From contig NZ_FNKO01000002.1 of assembly GCF_900100925.1 (NCBI RefSeq), forward strand, positions 1,860,001 to 1,924,000: a DNA stretch of 64,000 bases, in the 5' to 3' direction. Source of the DNA: Actinopolyspora saharensis. Lineage in GTDB: Bacteria; Actinomycetota; Actinomycetes; Mycobacteriales; Pseudonocardiaceae. Of this stretch, positions 17,356 to 25,505 are shown piece after piece. Below the pieces are notes generated by a model, which was given only the letters and a program-made list of their open reading frames with translations, ran no database searches and was not told the origin of the DNA. A program made the translations under genes and the position numbers. The first letter of the stretch is position 1. Each line of letters starts with the position of its first letter.

Positions 17356-19476
17356 ATGGTGCACGCACAACCGTCGGGAGAGCGGCGTTTCGACGCGGTG
17401 CTGGTGGCCAACCGCGGGGAGATCGCGGTGCGCGTCATCAGGACGCTGCGTCGGCTGGGGATTCGTTCCGTGGCCGTGCACAGCGACGCCGATGCGGATG
17501 CGGCCCACGTGGCCGAGGCGGACACGGCCGTGCGCATCGGACCGGCAGCGGCGGCCGAGAGCTACCTGCGCGGCGACCGGATCCTGGACGCGGCAGTGGC
17601 CTGCGGGGCGCAGGCCGTGCACCCCGGGTACGGCTTCCTGTCCGAGAACGCCGAGTTCGCCGCGGCCTGCGCGGAGGCGGGCCTGACCTTCATCGGCCCG
17701 CCCGCGGGCGCGATCGACTCGATGGGCGACAAGATCCGCGCGAAGCGGACCGTGGCCGAGGCGGGCGTGCCGTTGGTCCCGGGAAGCGGCACCGAGGGAG
17801 CCACCGACGAGCAGCTCCGGCGAGCGGCGCTGGAAACCGGTCTCCCCGTGCTGTTCAAGCCCGCCGCGGGCGGCGGCGGGAAGGGGATGCGGCTCGTGCA
17901 CACCGCCGAGGAGCTCGCCCCGGCGATCGATGCGGCCCGCCGGGAGTCCCGCGCGGCCTTCGGCGACGACACCCTGTTCGTGGAGCGCTTCGTCATGCGC
18001 CCCCGGCACATCGAGGTGCAGGTGCTCGGCGATTCCCACGGCAACGTGGTCCACCTCGGGGAGCGGGAGTGCAGCCTGCAGCGCAGGCACCAGAAGATCG
18101 TCGAGGAGGCCCCCTCGCCGCTGCTGGACCCGGCCACGCGCGCGGAGATCGGGGCCTCCGCCGTGGAGGCGGCCCGTGCCGTGGGCTACGTCGGCGCGGG
18201 GACGGTGGAGTTCATCGTCTCGGCGGACAAGCCGGAGGAGTTCTTCTTCATGGAGATGAACACCAGGCTGCAGGTCGAGCACCCGGTGACCGAGATGGTC
18301 ACCGCCGTGGGGCGGGAGCAGGAGCGCGCGACCCGGCCCGCGCTGAGCGGGGACGGACGGCCGGAGGGGATCGACCTGGTCGAGTGGCAGGTCCGCGTCG
18401 CGGAGGGCGAGACCCTGCCGTTCCGGCAGGACGAGCTCGACGTGGTGGGCCACGCCGTGGAGGCCCGGCTCTACGCGGAGGACCCGGACAGGGGATTCCT
18501 GCCCACCGGCGGTGAGGTCCTGCGCTTCCACGAGCCGCGCGCGGCCGGGGTGCGGATCGATTCGGGAGTGCGCGGCGGTGACCGGGTCGGTTCCGAGTAC
18601 GACCCGATGCTGGCCAAGATCATCGGGTGGGGGGCGACCCGCTCCGAGGCGCTGCGCAGGCTGGACGGGGCGCTGGCCGAGACGACGCTGCTCGGGCTGG
18701 ACACCAACTCCGCTTTCCTCCGCGCGCTGCTGAACCACCCGGACGTGCGCGCGGGCGAGCTCGACACCGGGCTCGTGGAGCGGGAGCTCGAGGAGCTGCT
18801 GGACGGCAGCGGACAGCGGAAGGCACCGCCCGAGCACGTGCTGATTGCCGCCGCGGCGGTCCGGCTGGCGGAACTGGAACCGGCCGGGCCGGGAGCGGAT
18901 CCCTGGGAGGCGCTCACCGGCTGGCGGATAGGTGGCCGGGCCTGGATGAGCTGGACCTTCGAGGTCTCCGGCGAGCGCAGGACCGTGTGGCTGCGCGGGG
19001 ACTCCACGGAAGCCGAGGCGCTGGTCGAGCCGGGTCCGGACGCGGAGGACGGTCGGCCGAGCCCGTTGCGCGCAGGGCGCGACGACTCCGTGCTCACGGT
19101 CACCCTGGAGGGGCGAACCAGGCGCTACCGCTACGCGCTGTCCGGGCGGACGGTCCGACTCGCCTCCGCGGAGGGCGCCTGGTCGTTGACCGAGCGCGGC
19201 CTGCTCGCCGACGCGGCGGGGAGGTCGAACGTGAGCGACGGTGCGGTCACCAGCCCCATGCCGGGAACGGTGCTGGTCAGCAACGTCGAGCCCGATCAGC
19301 GGGTGCGCGGCGGCCAGGCGCTGTTCGTCGTCGAGGCGATGAAGATGGAGCACACCGTGACCGCCCCCGTGGACGGCACCGTCACCGAGGTGTTCGCGAC
19401 CACGGGCCAGGCGGTCGAGCTGGAACAGCCGCTCGCGGTGGTAACCGCGGACGGAGACGGGACCCCCGAGGAGTGA
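17356..19476 (+). CDS. accA1: Acyl-CoA carboxylase biotin-carrying alpha subunit
   Basis: Biotin carboxylase plus biotin carrier, 706 residues. ATP-grasp biotin carboxylase over about 10-450 (VLVANRGEIAVRVIRTLRRL; FKPAAGGGGKGMRL; EMNTRLQVEHPVTEMV), BT-like middle domain, and the biotinyl Lys in VVEAMKMEHTV near the C-terminus. Start at 17356 has GGAGGT 5 bases upstream. After EHPVTEMV there is an extra Arg/Glu/Gly-rich stretch of about 20 residues before IDLVEWQ, where homologues usually run straight on. A 9-bp hairpin (19465-19487) straddles the stop codon and may damp read-through to the next gene. Confidence 0.93.
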   Translation: MVHAQPSGERRFDAVLVANRGEIAVRVIRTLRRLGIRSVAVHSDADADAAHVAEADTAVRIGPAAAAESYLRGDRILDAAVACGAQAVHPGYGFLSENAEFAAACAEAGLTFIGPPAGAIDSMGDKIRAKRTVAEAGVPLVPGSGTEGATDEQLRRAALETGLPVLFKPAAGGGGKGMRLVHTAEELAPAIDAARRESRAAFGDDTLFVERFVMRPRHIEVQVLGDSHGNVVHLGERECSLQRRHQKIVEEAPSPLLDPATRAEIGASAVEAARAVGYVGAGTVEFIVSADKPEEFFFMEMNTRLQVEHPVTEMVTAVGREQERATRPALSGDGRPEGIDLVEWQVRVAEGETLPFRQDELDVVGHAVEARLYAEDPDRGFLPTGGEVLRFHEPRAAGVRIDSGVRGGDRVGSEYDPMLAKIIGWGATRSEALRRLDGALAETTLLGLDTNSAFLRALLNHPDVRAGELDTGLVERELEELLDGSGQRKAPPEHVLIAAAAVRLAELEPAGPGADPWEALTGWRIGGRAWMSWTFEVSGERRTVWLRGDSTEAEALVEPGPDAEDGRPSPLRAGRDDSVLTVTLEGRTRRYRYALSGRTVRLASAEGAWSLTERGLLADAAGRSNVSDGAVTSPMPGTVLVSNVEPDQRVRGGQALFVVEAMKMEHTVTAPVDGTVTEVFATTGQAVELEQPLAVVTADGDGTPEE

Positions 19477-19537
19477 ACCTCCTCGGGTGACAGGTCGGCG
19501 CGGCACATCCACGCCGCGAACCGCGCAGGAGGTCGGG

Positions 19538-20695
19538 ATGGTCGATTACCAGCTCAGCGAGGAGCACGAGCAGTTGCGCCAGGCGGTCAGATCCTTCTCG
19601 CTCAAGGAGGTGGCCCCGGTGATCGGGGACTACTACGAGCGGGAGGAGTTCCCCCATCCGCTGGTGGCGAGCATGGGCGAGATGGGGCTGTTCGGTCTCC
19701 CCGTGGCGGAGGAGCACGGCGGCATGGGAGGTGACTACCTCGCGCTCTGCGTCGCCATCGAGGAGCTCGCGCGGGTGGACTCCTCGGTCGCCGTGACCCT
19801 GGAGGCCGGGGTGTCGCTGGGGGTCATGCCGATCTACCGGTTCGGCACGCGGGAGCAGCGCGAGCAGTGGCTGCCCCGGCTCGCCGCGGGCGAGCTGTTG
19901 GGGGCCTTCGGGCTGACCGAACCGGACGGCGGTTCCGACGCGGGCGCCTGCCGCACCACGGCCGAGCAGGACGGCTCCGAGTGGGTGATCAACGGTTCCA
20001 AGGCGTTCATAACCAACTCGGGGACCGACATCACCGGATTCGTCACGGTCGCCGCCGTCACCGGCAGGAAGCCGGACGGGGGCAAGGAGGTCTCCACCAT
20101 CATCGTTCCCGCGGGAACACCGGGCTTCACCGTCTCGCCCAAGTACTCCAAGGTGGGGTGGAACGCCTCCGACACCCACGAGCTGGTCTTCGAGGACTGC
20201 CGGGTGCCCGCGGGGAACCTGCTCGGGCAGCGTGGACGCGGGTACGCGCAGTTCCTGGCCACCCTGACCGAGGGGCGGGTGGCCATCGCCGCTCTCGGGG
20301 TCGGCCTCGCCCAGGGGTGCGTGGACGAGTGCCTGCGCTACGTCGACGAGCGCAGCGCCTTCGGGCGCAGGATCGGGCAGAACCAGTCGATCCAGTTCAA
20401 GCTCGCGGACATGGAGCTGCGCGCGCACACGGCCAGGCTGGCCTACTACGACGCGGCCAGCCGGATGCTGCGTGGCGCGCCTTACCAACGGCAGGCAGCC
20501 GTGGCCAAGCTGGCCTCCTCCAACGCGGCGATGGACAACGCGCGGGAGGCAACCCAGATATTCGGTGGGTACGGCTTCATGAACGAGACGCCGGTCGGCA
20601 GGTTCTACCGGGACGCCAAGATCCTGGAGATCGGTGAGGGCACCAGCGAGGTGCAGCGGATGCTGATCGCCAGGGAACTCGGGCTGCCCGCCTGA
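19538..20695 (+). CDS. fadE19: Acyl-CoA dehydrogenase (FadE19-like)
   Basis: Flavin acyl-CoA dehydrogenase of 385 residues, third gene of the carboxylase operon, as in mycobacterial fadE19-accA1-accD1. FAD-binding loop GLTEPDGGSDAGACRTTAE and the ATQIFGGYGFMNE segment are present. The catalytic Glu lies in EIGEGTSEVQ near the C-terminus, the position used by short-chain/branched-chain enzymes rather than isovaleryl-CoA dehydrogenase. Start at 19538 follows GCAGGAGG. Likely oxidises a branched short acyl-CoA feeding the carboxylase. Confidence 0.9.
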   Translation: MVDYQLSEEHEQLRQAVRSFSLKEVAPVIGDYYEREEFPHPLVASMGEMGLFGLPVAEEHGGMGGDYLALCVAIEELARVDSSVAVTLEAGVSLGVMPIYRFGTREQREQWLPRLAAGELLGAFGLTEPDGGSDAGACRTTAEQDGSEWVINGSKAFITNSGTDITGFVTVAAVTGRKPDGGKEVSTIIVPAGTPGFTVSPKYSKVGWNASDTHELVFEDCRVPAGNLLGQRGRGYAQFLATLTEGRVAIAALGVGLAQGCVDECLRYVDERSAFGRRIGQNQSIQFKLADMELRAHTARLAYYDAASRMLRGAPYQRQAAVAKLASSNAAMDNAREATQIFGGYGFMNETPVGRFYRDAKILEIGEGTSEVQRMLIARELGLPA

Positions 20696-20734
20696 TCGGG
20701 GCTGTTCCGCGGGGCGGTTCGCCCACCGGATCGG

Positions 20735-20757
20735 GGCACGCCCCGGCGGGGCGTGCC
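20735..20757. terminator. Operon-end hairpin
   Basis: Perfect 10-bp stem GGCACGCCCC / GGGGCGTGCC with a 3-base loop between fadE19 (ends 20695) and the convergent RHH gene (ends 20770). Confidence 0.7.
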
Positions 20758-20769
20758 GTCCGCGGGAGG

Positions 20770-21282
20770 TCAGTAGCGGTACTGCCCGTGCGGGATGGTG
20801 ATCTCGGTGTCGGTCTCCTCGACCCCGTGCTCGGGAAAGCTCGCGCGCGAGTACCCGCTTCCGGGGGCGGTAGCCTCGGGGAACTCGGTGGGAAAGCCCT
20901 CGTCGGCGGGCCACTGCACGTCGGCGCTCGCCTCGGGGGGTGCGTGCGCGGGCCGGGGTTCCGCGCTGCCGGGCCACTCGGCCTCCTCCGGCGCGGGATG
21001 GTCGTTCAGATGCTGCAGCACCCAGTCCCTGGCCAGCGCACTCGGGGAGGTTCCCTGTTCGGCGGCCAGTTCCTTGAGGCGTTCGTTGGCCATCAACGGG
21101 AGGCGCAGTTGGTGTACCTCGGAGGTACCGAAGCTGCGGCCGGTGCCGGTGGTCTCCGGATCCTCCTCGGGGGAGAGCGCCGCGAGGTAGGACTCGAGCT
21201 CGCTGTCCGGCTGGGCCTGCTGCTGTGTGTCGGCCTCGTCCGTGCGCTGCCGACGTCCGATCTTCGCCCGTCCTAGAACCAC
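20770..21282 (-). CDS. Ribbon-helix-helix-type DNA-binding protein
   Basis: Protein of 170 residues from a GTG at 21282. The middle (about 58-95) has an RHH pattern: beta strand VHQLRLPL, helix ANERLKELAAEQG, turn TSPSALARDWVLQHL. The N-terminus is basic (GRAKIGRRQR), the C-terminal 70 residues acidic and Pro-rich. It resembles stand-alone actinobacterial RHH proteins more than an antitoxin, as no toxin gene is adjacent. No ribosome site is visible, so translation may be leaderless. Confidence 0.65.
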   Translation of the reverse strand: MVLGRAKIGRRQRTDEADTQQQAQPDSELESYLAALSPEEDPETTGTGRSFGTSEVHQLRLPLMANERLKELAAEQGTSPSALARDWVLQHLNDHPAPEEAEWPGSAEPRPAHAPPEASADVQWPADEGFPTEFPEATAPGSGYSRASFPEHGVEETDTEITIPHGQYRY

Positions 21283-21366
21283 GCCGACACGATAACGGTT
21301 CGGACCGGCCGGAACAGCGGATGTGGGGGTGCTCACTCGTCCGAGTGGGGCAACTCGGTCCGGCAA

Positions 21367-21394
21367 GCCCCCGCGCCAGGGGAAACGCGGGGGC
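21367..21394. other. Hairpin in the RHH upstream region
   Basis: Perfect 9-bp stem GCCCCCGCG / CGCGGGGGC with a 10-base loop, about 85 bases upstream of the RHH start. It does not match a riboswitch class that I know. The remainder of 21283-21632 holds no supported gene. Confidence 0.4.
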
Positions 21395-21572
21395 AGGGCA
21401 ATGCCGATCTCCACAGCTGCTGACCGGGGGTGGGTCAGCGGAGGCGATTGTGGCATGTCCGGCCGCCTTTTGTGGAGGGCTCGCGAAGCGGCTTCGCGTC
21501 AGCGGCCGCGCGAGCGGACGGGAGCTCGGGGGCGCGTTCCCGGTCCGCGGCCCCGAGCCGCGGGATCCGCAG

Positions 21573-21607
21573 TGCTCGCCGCGGAGGGGTGCTTTCCGCG
21601 GCGAGCA
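21573..21607 (-). terminator. Terminator of copZ
   Basis: Perfect 13-bp stem TGCTCGCCGCGGA / TCCGCGGCGAGCA with a 9-base loop, starting 26 bases after the copZ stop on the minus strand. Confidence 0.7.
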
Positions 21608-21632
21608 GCACGTGCCGCGGCTCGCGCTTCGC

Positions 21633-21851
21633 TCACTCGTCGGGCCAGCCGGTGAGGGTGTAGCCGGCCTCCTGCACGGCGGCCGAGGCGGCTTCCCGGC
21701 TGATCTCCGATTCCGAGGTGACGGTCACCCCGCCGGTTTCGAGGGAGACGTCGACGTTGGAGACTCCCTGGATCTCGCCGAGCTCCTCGGTCACCGAGGC
21801 GACGCAGTGCTGGCAGGTCATTCCGTTCACGGTGAAGGTCTGAGTGGGCAT
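21633..21851 (-). CDS. copZ: Copper chaperone CopZ / heavy-metal-associated protein
   Basis: Heavy-metal-associated domain of 72 residues with the copper site GMTCQHC at about 10-16, in a complete ferredoxin-like beta-alpha-beta fold. Carries Cu(I) to an exporter or regulator in the cytosol. ATG at 21851 follows AAAGGAGGAGC. A CsoR-type palindrome lies 60 bases upstream, so expression should rise with copper. No copper ATPase gene is adjacent. Confidence 0.93.
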   Translation of the reverse strand: MPTQTFTVNGMTCQHCVASVTEELGEIQGVSNVDVSLETGGVTVTSESEISREAASAAVQEAGYTLTGWPDE

Positions 21852-21910
21852 TGCTCCTCCTTTTGCGCACCTGCGGGAAGTTGGTTCGAATGGCTTCGTC
21901 GCCTCGCAAT

Positions 21911-21927
21911 ATACCCCTAGGGGGTAA
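21911..21927 (-). promoter_or_regulatory. CsoR-type copper operator
   Basis: Palindrome TACCCCTAGGGGGTA, the classic CsoR box, in the copZ promoter region. CsoR repressors leave this site when they bind Cu(I). Confidence 0.8.
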
Positions 21928-22130
21928 GTGTTGTGCAACGCCACGTCCTCTCACTCGTCCGTGGTGATTATCCGGCGGGTATTGCGGGAATAACCCCTTC
22001 GCGCGGAGTGGCTCGTGCTTGCTGCGCGGGTGCTCGATTACTTCGCGTGTTCACGCTTCACTCGCCAGGGGGCTGTTTAGGAGGTCTCCCGGTGGATAAC
22101 CTGCGGCAGAACCCTAGTCGGGGAGGGGTT

Positions 22131-22385
22131 ATGGACAGCTCGCTCGACGTACGCAAGTTCCTGGCGCTCCAGGACAGAAGTCACCCCAGGTCCTCGACCT
22201 CGGTGCCCGCGCAGCGCAGCAGTGATGCCGTGCGGTTCTCTCCGGAGCAGCTACACCGTGCTCGGATGGCGGTGGCGCGCGGGGCCAGAGACACCGAAGA
22301 TTGCAGGAAGCTGCTGGAGATGCTCGGTCTCACGGCTGATGAGGACGAGGAGGGCGAGGAGGCCCCGCCCGCGTCCCGTCGTTGA
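22131..22385 (+). CDS. Small conserved hypothetical protein
   Basis: Eighty-four residues from the ATG at 22131, with GGGGAGGGG 2-10 bases upstream. The central part FSPEQLHRARMAVARGARD then CRKLLEMLGL looks like two helices; the tail is acidic (DEDEEGEEAP). No domain recognised. A 13-bp tandem repeat begins exactly at its stop codon. Confidence 0.65.
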   Translation: MDSSLDVRKFLALQDRSHPRSSTSVPAQRSSDAVRFSPEQLHRARMAVARGARDTEDCRKLLEMLGLTADEDEEGEEAPPASRR

Positions 22386-22431
22386 ACAGGCCCGCTGAAC
22401 GGACCCGCTGAACGGGCCGGCTGAGCGGTCC
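22383..22431 (+). repeat. 13-bp tandem repeat, 3.8 units
   Basis: Units TGAACAGGCCCGC, TGAACGGACCCGC, TGAACGGGCCGGC and a partial TGAGCGGTCC follow each other without gaps. The stop codon of the preceding gene is the first TGA of the array. Confidence 0.7.
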
Positions 22432-22621
22432 TGGTGGCCGATGCTGTTGAACGGTGCCGCTCGAACGGTGTCACCTGAACGATGCCGTCGCGGGCGCCGT
22501 GCCGTTCTCCTGTCCGTGAGCGGCAGGAGGGCTGCAGTTCTCGTGCGCCGGCTGTGCTGCTCTCGCCCGAGAGGCGGCCGCGGCCGAAGCGTTGCGGGCG
22601 GTGCAGCGCGCTTTCGAGAGG

Positions 22622-22714
22622 CCCGCGAGACGTACACCCCCCGGTGGAACGTCTCGCGGGACCCGGGCGGGCCGCCGTGTGGCCACGGGGAAAACCTACC
22701 CCCGGGTCTTTTTT
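22622..22714 (+). terminator. Two hairpins, the second with a U-tract
   Basis: First hairpin: 12-bp perfect stem CCCGCGAGACGT (22622-22633) / ACGTCTCGCGGG (22649-22660), with a loop holding six consecutive C. Second: GACCCGGG (22660-22667) / CCCGGGTC (22701-22708) followed by six T, a classic intrinsic terminator. It lies 240 bases after the small gene. It could end that transcript or a short RNA starting within 22430-22620. I see no gene in 22386-22921. Confidence 0.6.
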
Positions 22715-22921
22715 GAACGTCCGCCAGGTGGCCACTTTTCGGGCTGTGAGTGCGTATCAGCCTTGTGCGGTCGGGTTCGAGAGGAAGGCGGATGGGCAAG
22801 CGCTGCCCACGCGCGGTAATTTCATTCCGCGAAGTTGATCATCCATTCGTGGGTGGTAGCCGCCTTCCCGTCACGGTGTGTTTTGGTGCGCTGCCCACAG
22901 TCGTACGCCGGAGCCGCGCAC

Positions 22922-23527
22922 ATGCCTCAGCAGCGTCGTGCCCAACTGACCCGTCGTGCGATCGTCGTGGCCGCCGCGGAGGAGTTCGACCGAGCGGGCT
23001 ACGACGCCGTGCCGCTCAGCGCGATCCTGCGGCGCAGTGGTGTGACCAAGGGTGCGTTCTACTTCCACTTCTCCTCCAAGGAGGAGTTGGCGCTGGCCCT
23101 GGTCCGGCTGCAGGCCGAGCGCTGGCCGCGGCTGCAACGGGCCTGGTTGCGTCGTGAACTCGATCCGCTCTCGATCGCGGTGGGGATGCTCAACGACGCC
23201 GCCCGGTTGATCGAGCAGGACGTCGTGATCCGTGCCGGGACCCAGCTCGCGCGTCACCGCATAGCGGAGGACGAGGAGAGCCACGAGCTGGCGTGGGAGC
23301 CGTTGCTGCAGGACCTGCTCCGGCGCTCCGCCGTGAGCGGGCTGCTGCGCCCCGGGGTGGATCCGATGGCGGTGGCCCGGGTCGCCTACACGGCGGTAGT
23401 GGGGGCGAGCGTGGTCGGTTGCTCCGAGATGGGGCCGGGCGCGGCCGCGCGCATGGAGGAGGTCTGGCGCGTCACTCTGCGCGGAGTGGCCAGCCCGGAG
23501 TGGTTGAGCAACCGGCGTTCTCGGTGA
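22922..23527 (+). CDS. TetR regulator, gamma-butyrolactone receptor-like
   Basis: Repressor of 201 residues. The HTH lies at about 9-55 (RRAIVVAAAEEFDRAGYDAV; GVTKGAFYFHFSSKEELALA). Beyond the HTH it keeps features of ScbR/ArpA-type receptors: VTKGA-x-YFHF-x-SKEELAL, and DVVIRAGTQLARHRIA aligning with the VVARAGVRLS region of those proteins. This suggests a small-molecule-responsive regulator of secondary metabolism or development, but no butyrolactone synthase gene is in the window. ATG at 22922 preferred over an upstream start outside the homologous part. Confidence 0.85.
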   Translation: MPQQRRAQLTRRAIVVAAAEEFDRAGYDAVPLSAILRRSGVTKGAFYFHFSSKEELALALVRLQAERWPRLQRAWLRRELDPLSIAVGMLNDAARLIEQDVVIRAGTQLARHRIAEDEESHELAWEPLLQDLLRRSAVSGLLRPGVDPMAVARVAYTAVVGASVVGCSEMGPGAAARMEEVWRVTLRGVASPEWLSNRRSR

Positions 23528-23575
23528 CCCCTCCGCCGGTCCACTGAGCGACCTCCGAGGTGAGACCGGGGTCAC
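23524..23575 (+). terminator. Inverted repeat overlapping the TetR stop
   Basis: GTGACCCC (23524-23531, containing the stop codon) pairs with GGGGTCAC (23568-23575), with possible inner pairing. Weak candidate terminator. The rest of 23528-23861 appears to be leader DNA of the tRNA cluster. Confidence 0.4.
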
Positions 23576-23747
23576 AAGAACCGGTTTCGCGCGCTCCGCG
23601 GGGGTCGCGAGGGGGTCGGGTCGGCTCGTAGTGGGATGATCGCCAGGGAAGGGGCGAGAGGTCGCGTTTGTTCTTCGCAGCGCACGGACTTACGGTTGAG
23701 GCGGGCGTGGGGGCTTGCTCGGCTCGTGCGGTTTTGGGGACCCCCCC

Positions 23748-23778
23748 TTGCAGAGGCCGCGAAGGCATGCACTAAGCT
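23748..23778 (+). promoter_or_regulatory. Possible promoter of the tRNA cluster
   Basis: TTGCAG (23748-23753) and TAAGCT (23773-23778) resemble -35 and -10 boxes with 19-base spacing, 84 bases before tRNA-Glu, in a locally AT-richer stretch. Confidence 0.4.
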
Positions 23779-23861
23779 TTTAATCGTTCCCAACGGGGCA
23801 CCCCACAAAAAACGGGAAAGCCGGTTGGAGGCAAAGTTCGGTCAGTTCGCTGACTGGATAA

Positions 23862-23934
23862 GCCCCCATCGTCTAGAGGCCTAGGACGCCGCCCTTTCAA
23901 GGCGGTAACGCGGGTTCGAATCCCGTTGGGGGTA
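23862..23934 (+). tRNA. tRNA-Glu (anticodon TTC)
   Basis: Seventy-three bases with complete cloverleaf. Anticodon stem CCGCC/GGCGG around CTTTCAA, T-arm with GGTTCGAATCC, and the usual actinobacterial Glu ends GCCCCCA...GGGGGTA. No encoded CCA. First of three tRNAs. Confidence 0.96.
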
Positions 23935-23976
23935 CGGAGCCGGATCCGTCCGGTGACGACAACAAAAACAACACAT

Positions 23977-24053
23977 GGCCCAGTAGCGCAGTTGGTTAGC
24001 GCGCCGCCCTGTCACGGCGGAGGTCGCGGGTTCGAGTCCCGTCTGGGTCGCCA
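23977..24053 (+). tRNA. tRNA-Asp (anticodon GTC)
   Basis: Seventy-seven bases including an encoded CCA. Acceptor GGCCCAG/CTGGGTC, anticodon stem CCGCC/GGCGG around CTGTCAC, T-arm GGTTCGAGTCC. It lies 42 bases after tRNA-Glu. Confidence 0.96.
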
Positions 24054-24082
24054 TTGCGATCGGCCATGAGCCGGGCGCGGAC

Positions 24083-24155
24083 GGCCAGGTAGCTCAGTTG
24101 GTAGAGCGTCCGCCTGAAAAGCGGAAGGTCGGCGGTTCGACCCCGTCCCTGGCCA
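24083..24155 (+). tRNA. tRNA-Phe (anticodon GAA)
   Basis: Seventy-three bases. Acceptor GGCCAGG/CCTGGCC, anticodon stem TCCGC/GCGGA around CTGAAAA, T-loop GTTCGACCC. No encoded CCA. Last tRNA of the cluster; a strong terminator starts 14 bases later. Confidence 0.96.
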
Positions 24156-24168
24156 CGGCTCAGAGCTG

Positions 24169-24208
24169 CGAGAACGGCCCTCACCGGAAGCGGTGGGGGC
24201 CGTTCTCG
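24169..24208 (+). terminator. Terminator of the tRNA cluster
   Basis: Eighteen-bp stem (24169-24186 with 24191-24208, one T-G wobble) closing on a GAAG tetraloop, starting CGAGAACGGCCC. The left arm contains a 21-bp sequence repeated at 25652. Confidence 0.85.
24173..24193 (+). repeat. 21-bp direct repeat, left copy
   Basis: Perfect 21-base match (AACGGCCCTCACCGGAAGCG plus G) between the tRNA-Phe terminator and 25652-25672. The copies flank about 1.46 kb holding a methyltransferase gene and gene debris. Confidence 0.8.
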
Positions 24209-24337
24209 TGTGCGGGGGTCTCAGTTTGAGTCCCGATGATTGTTCGCCGCTGGCTTCCGGTCCCTCCCGCGTGGCTTGCCCGTGGTCGCGGCCGCCAGGT
24301 CATTGGTCACTGGTTGCTGACTGACTATCGTGGGGCG

Positions 24338-25138
24338 ATGAACGGGAACACGTGGACAGGCACCGACCTGGCCGACCGCTACGCCGACGAGGCCTTCGCC
24401 TCGGCGAAGGGCTACGTGCGCAGCTACGTGATGCACCAGCAGCTGCTGGAGCACCTGCCACCGGATCCGGCGAGGGTTCTCGACGTCGGCGGTGGCGCGG
24501 GTCATCACTCGTTCCCGCTGGTCCGAGCAGGTTACGAAGTCACGTTGCTCGATCCGTCGCAGGCGATGCTGGACAAGGCGCAACAGCGGCTCGAGCAGCT
24601 GACCGATCAGGAGCGGCGGCGGGTGACGTTCGTGCGAGCCGACGGCGAGCGAGCGCACGAGGCGGTGCACGGCGAGCAGTTCGCCACCGTGCTGTGCCAC
24701 GGCGTACTCGGGTACCTGGAGCGGCCGGAGCCGTTGGTCGATCAGCTGTGCCGGTGCACTGACGACGACGGGGTGCTCTCGATCATGACTGGCAACGCCG
24801 GGGCGATGGCGGTACGCCCCGCGCTGGAACGTCGGTGGGATGACGCTCTGGCGGCGTTCGACTCCCGGACCGAGACGAACGTGCTGGGGCTGTCGGGCCG
24901 GGCCGACACGGTGGAGGAACTCAGCGAGCTCGTCCGGAACCACGGGGTGGAGCCACTGCGTTGGTACGGGGTGTGGCTGTTCGTCGACTGGCTGGAGTTC
25001 AGTGGAGCCGAGCTGGATCCCAACGCCTCGCAGGAGGTGGAAGCAGCGGCCGCGGTCGAACTCGAGGCCAGTCGGAGAGATCCTTACCGCCAGCTCAGTC
25101 GAGCCTTTCATCTCCTGGCCCGCAAAGAACCGAGGTGA
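24338..25138 (+). CDS. SAM-dependent methyltransferase
   Basis: Class I methyltransferase of 266 residues, resembling the SmtA/CmoM-like small-molecule or tRNA methyltransferases. AdoMet motif I is VLDVGGGAGHHS (about 48-59), acidic motif II VTLLDPSQAML (about 69-79) and motif IV-like TVLCHGVLGYL near 118-128. The ATG at 24338 starts the conserved region. Substrate unknown. It lies between the two copies of a 21-bp repeat, next to a tRNA cluster, so it may have arrived with the surrounding debris. Confidence 0.85.
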   Translation: MNGNTWTGTDLADRYADEAFASAKGYVRSYVMHQQLLEHLPPDPARVLDVGGGAGHHSFPLVRAGYEVTLLDPSQAMLDKAQQRLEQLTDQERRRVTFVRADGERAHEAVHGEQFATVLCHGVLGYLERPEPLVDQLCRCTDDDGVLSIMTGNAGAMAVRPALERRWDDALAAFDSRTETNVLGLSGRADTVEELSELVRNHGVEPLRWYGVWLFVDWLEFSGAELDPNASQEVEAAAAVELEASRRDPYRQLSRAFHLLARKEPR

Positions 25139-25291
25139 CGGGCCTGCGGCGGAAACCGTAGCGCCGTGAAGGCTGCGATCGACCCCTGATCCGTTCTGGA
25201 CCTCGGTTCGCACCGCTCGCACTCTCCGGAGTCGCGACGAACCGCGCTTGCCGCGGCAGAGGCAGTCGAACCGGACTGGAGCGATCTCCCG

Positions 25292-25420
25292 GGGTACCGT
25301 CATCGCCTCGCCACACGTGAGGATCTGTCCGCGATCGTGGACATCTACAACGCGGCGATCCTGGAGAAGGCGAGCACCTGCGCCCTGGAACCCGTCAGCG
25401 TCGCTTCCCGCACAGCTCGT
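25292..25420 (+). pseudogene. GNAT acetyltransferase N-terminal remnant
   Basis: In frame from about 25298 the DNA encodes RHRLATREDLSAIVDIYNAA followed by ILEKASTCALEPVS. This is the conserved N-terminal segment of phosphinothricin-type GNAT acetyltransferases, which usually have about 170 residues. After about 40 residues the similarity stops and no acetyl-CoA motif follows. It is a truncated relic. Confidence 0.6.
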
Positions 25421-25505
25421 CGAGTTCGGTTCGCACGATCTGCAGTTCCTCGGTGGGTGCGGTATTGGTGATTTGCCGTAGTTGGGCACGTATTTCGTCG
25501 AGCAC
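25395..25505 (-). CDS. Tiny ORF, helical peptide or gene fragment
   Basis: Thirty-six codons from a GTG at 25505 with CGGAG 8 bases upstream. Contains DEIRAQLRQI and EELQIVRTELDEL, heptad-like leucines consistent with a short coiled coil, and ends CGKRR. It overlaps the GNAT remnant on the other strand. It could be a real small protein or the tail of a lost gene. Confidence 0.3.
   Translation of the reverse strand: MLDEIRAQLRQITNTAPTEELQIVRTELDELCGKRR

Noticed and set aside
21316..21430. Riboswitch before the RHH gene
   Set aside because: Strong hairpin, but the conserved cores of the SAM, cobalamin, TPP, ydaO, fluoride and ZTP classes are not there.
22622..22714. 6C RNA assignment
   Set aside because: Only one of the two hairpin loops contains six C, and the gene neighbourhood does not match known 6C loci. 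Kept only as a possible sRNA/terminator.
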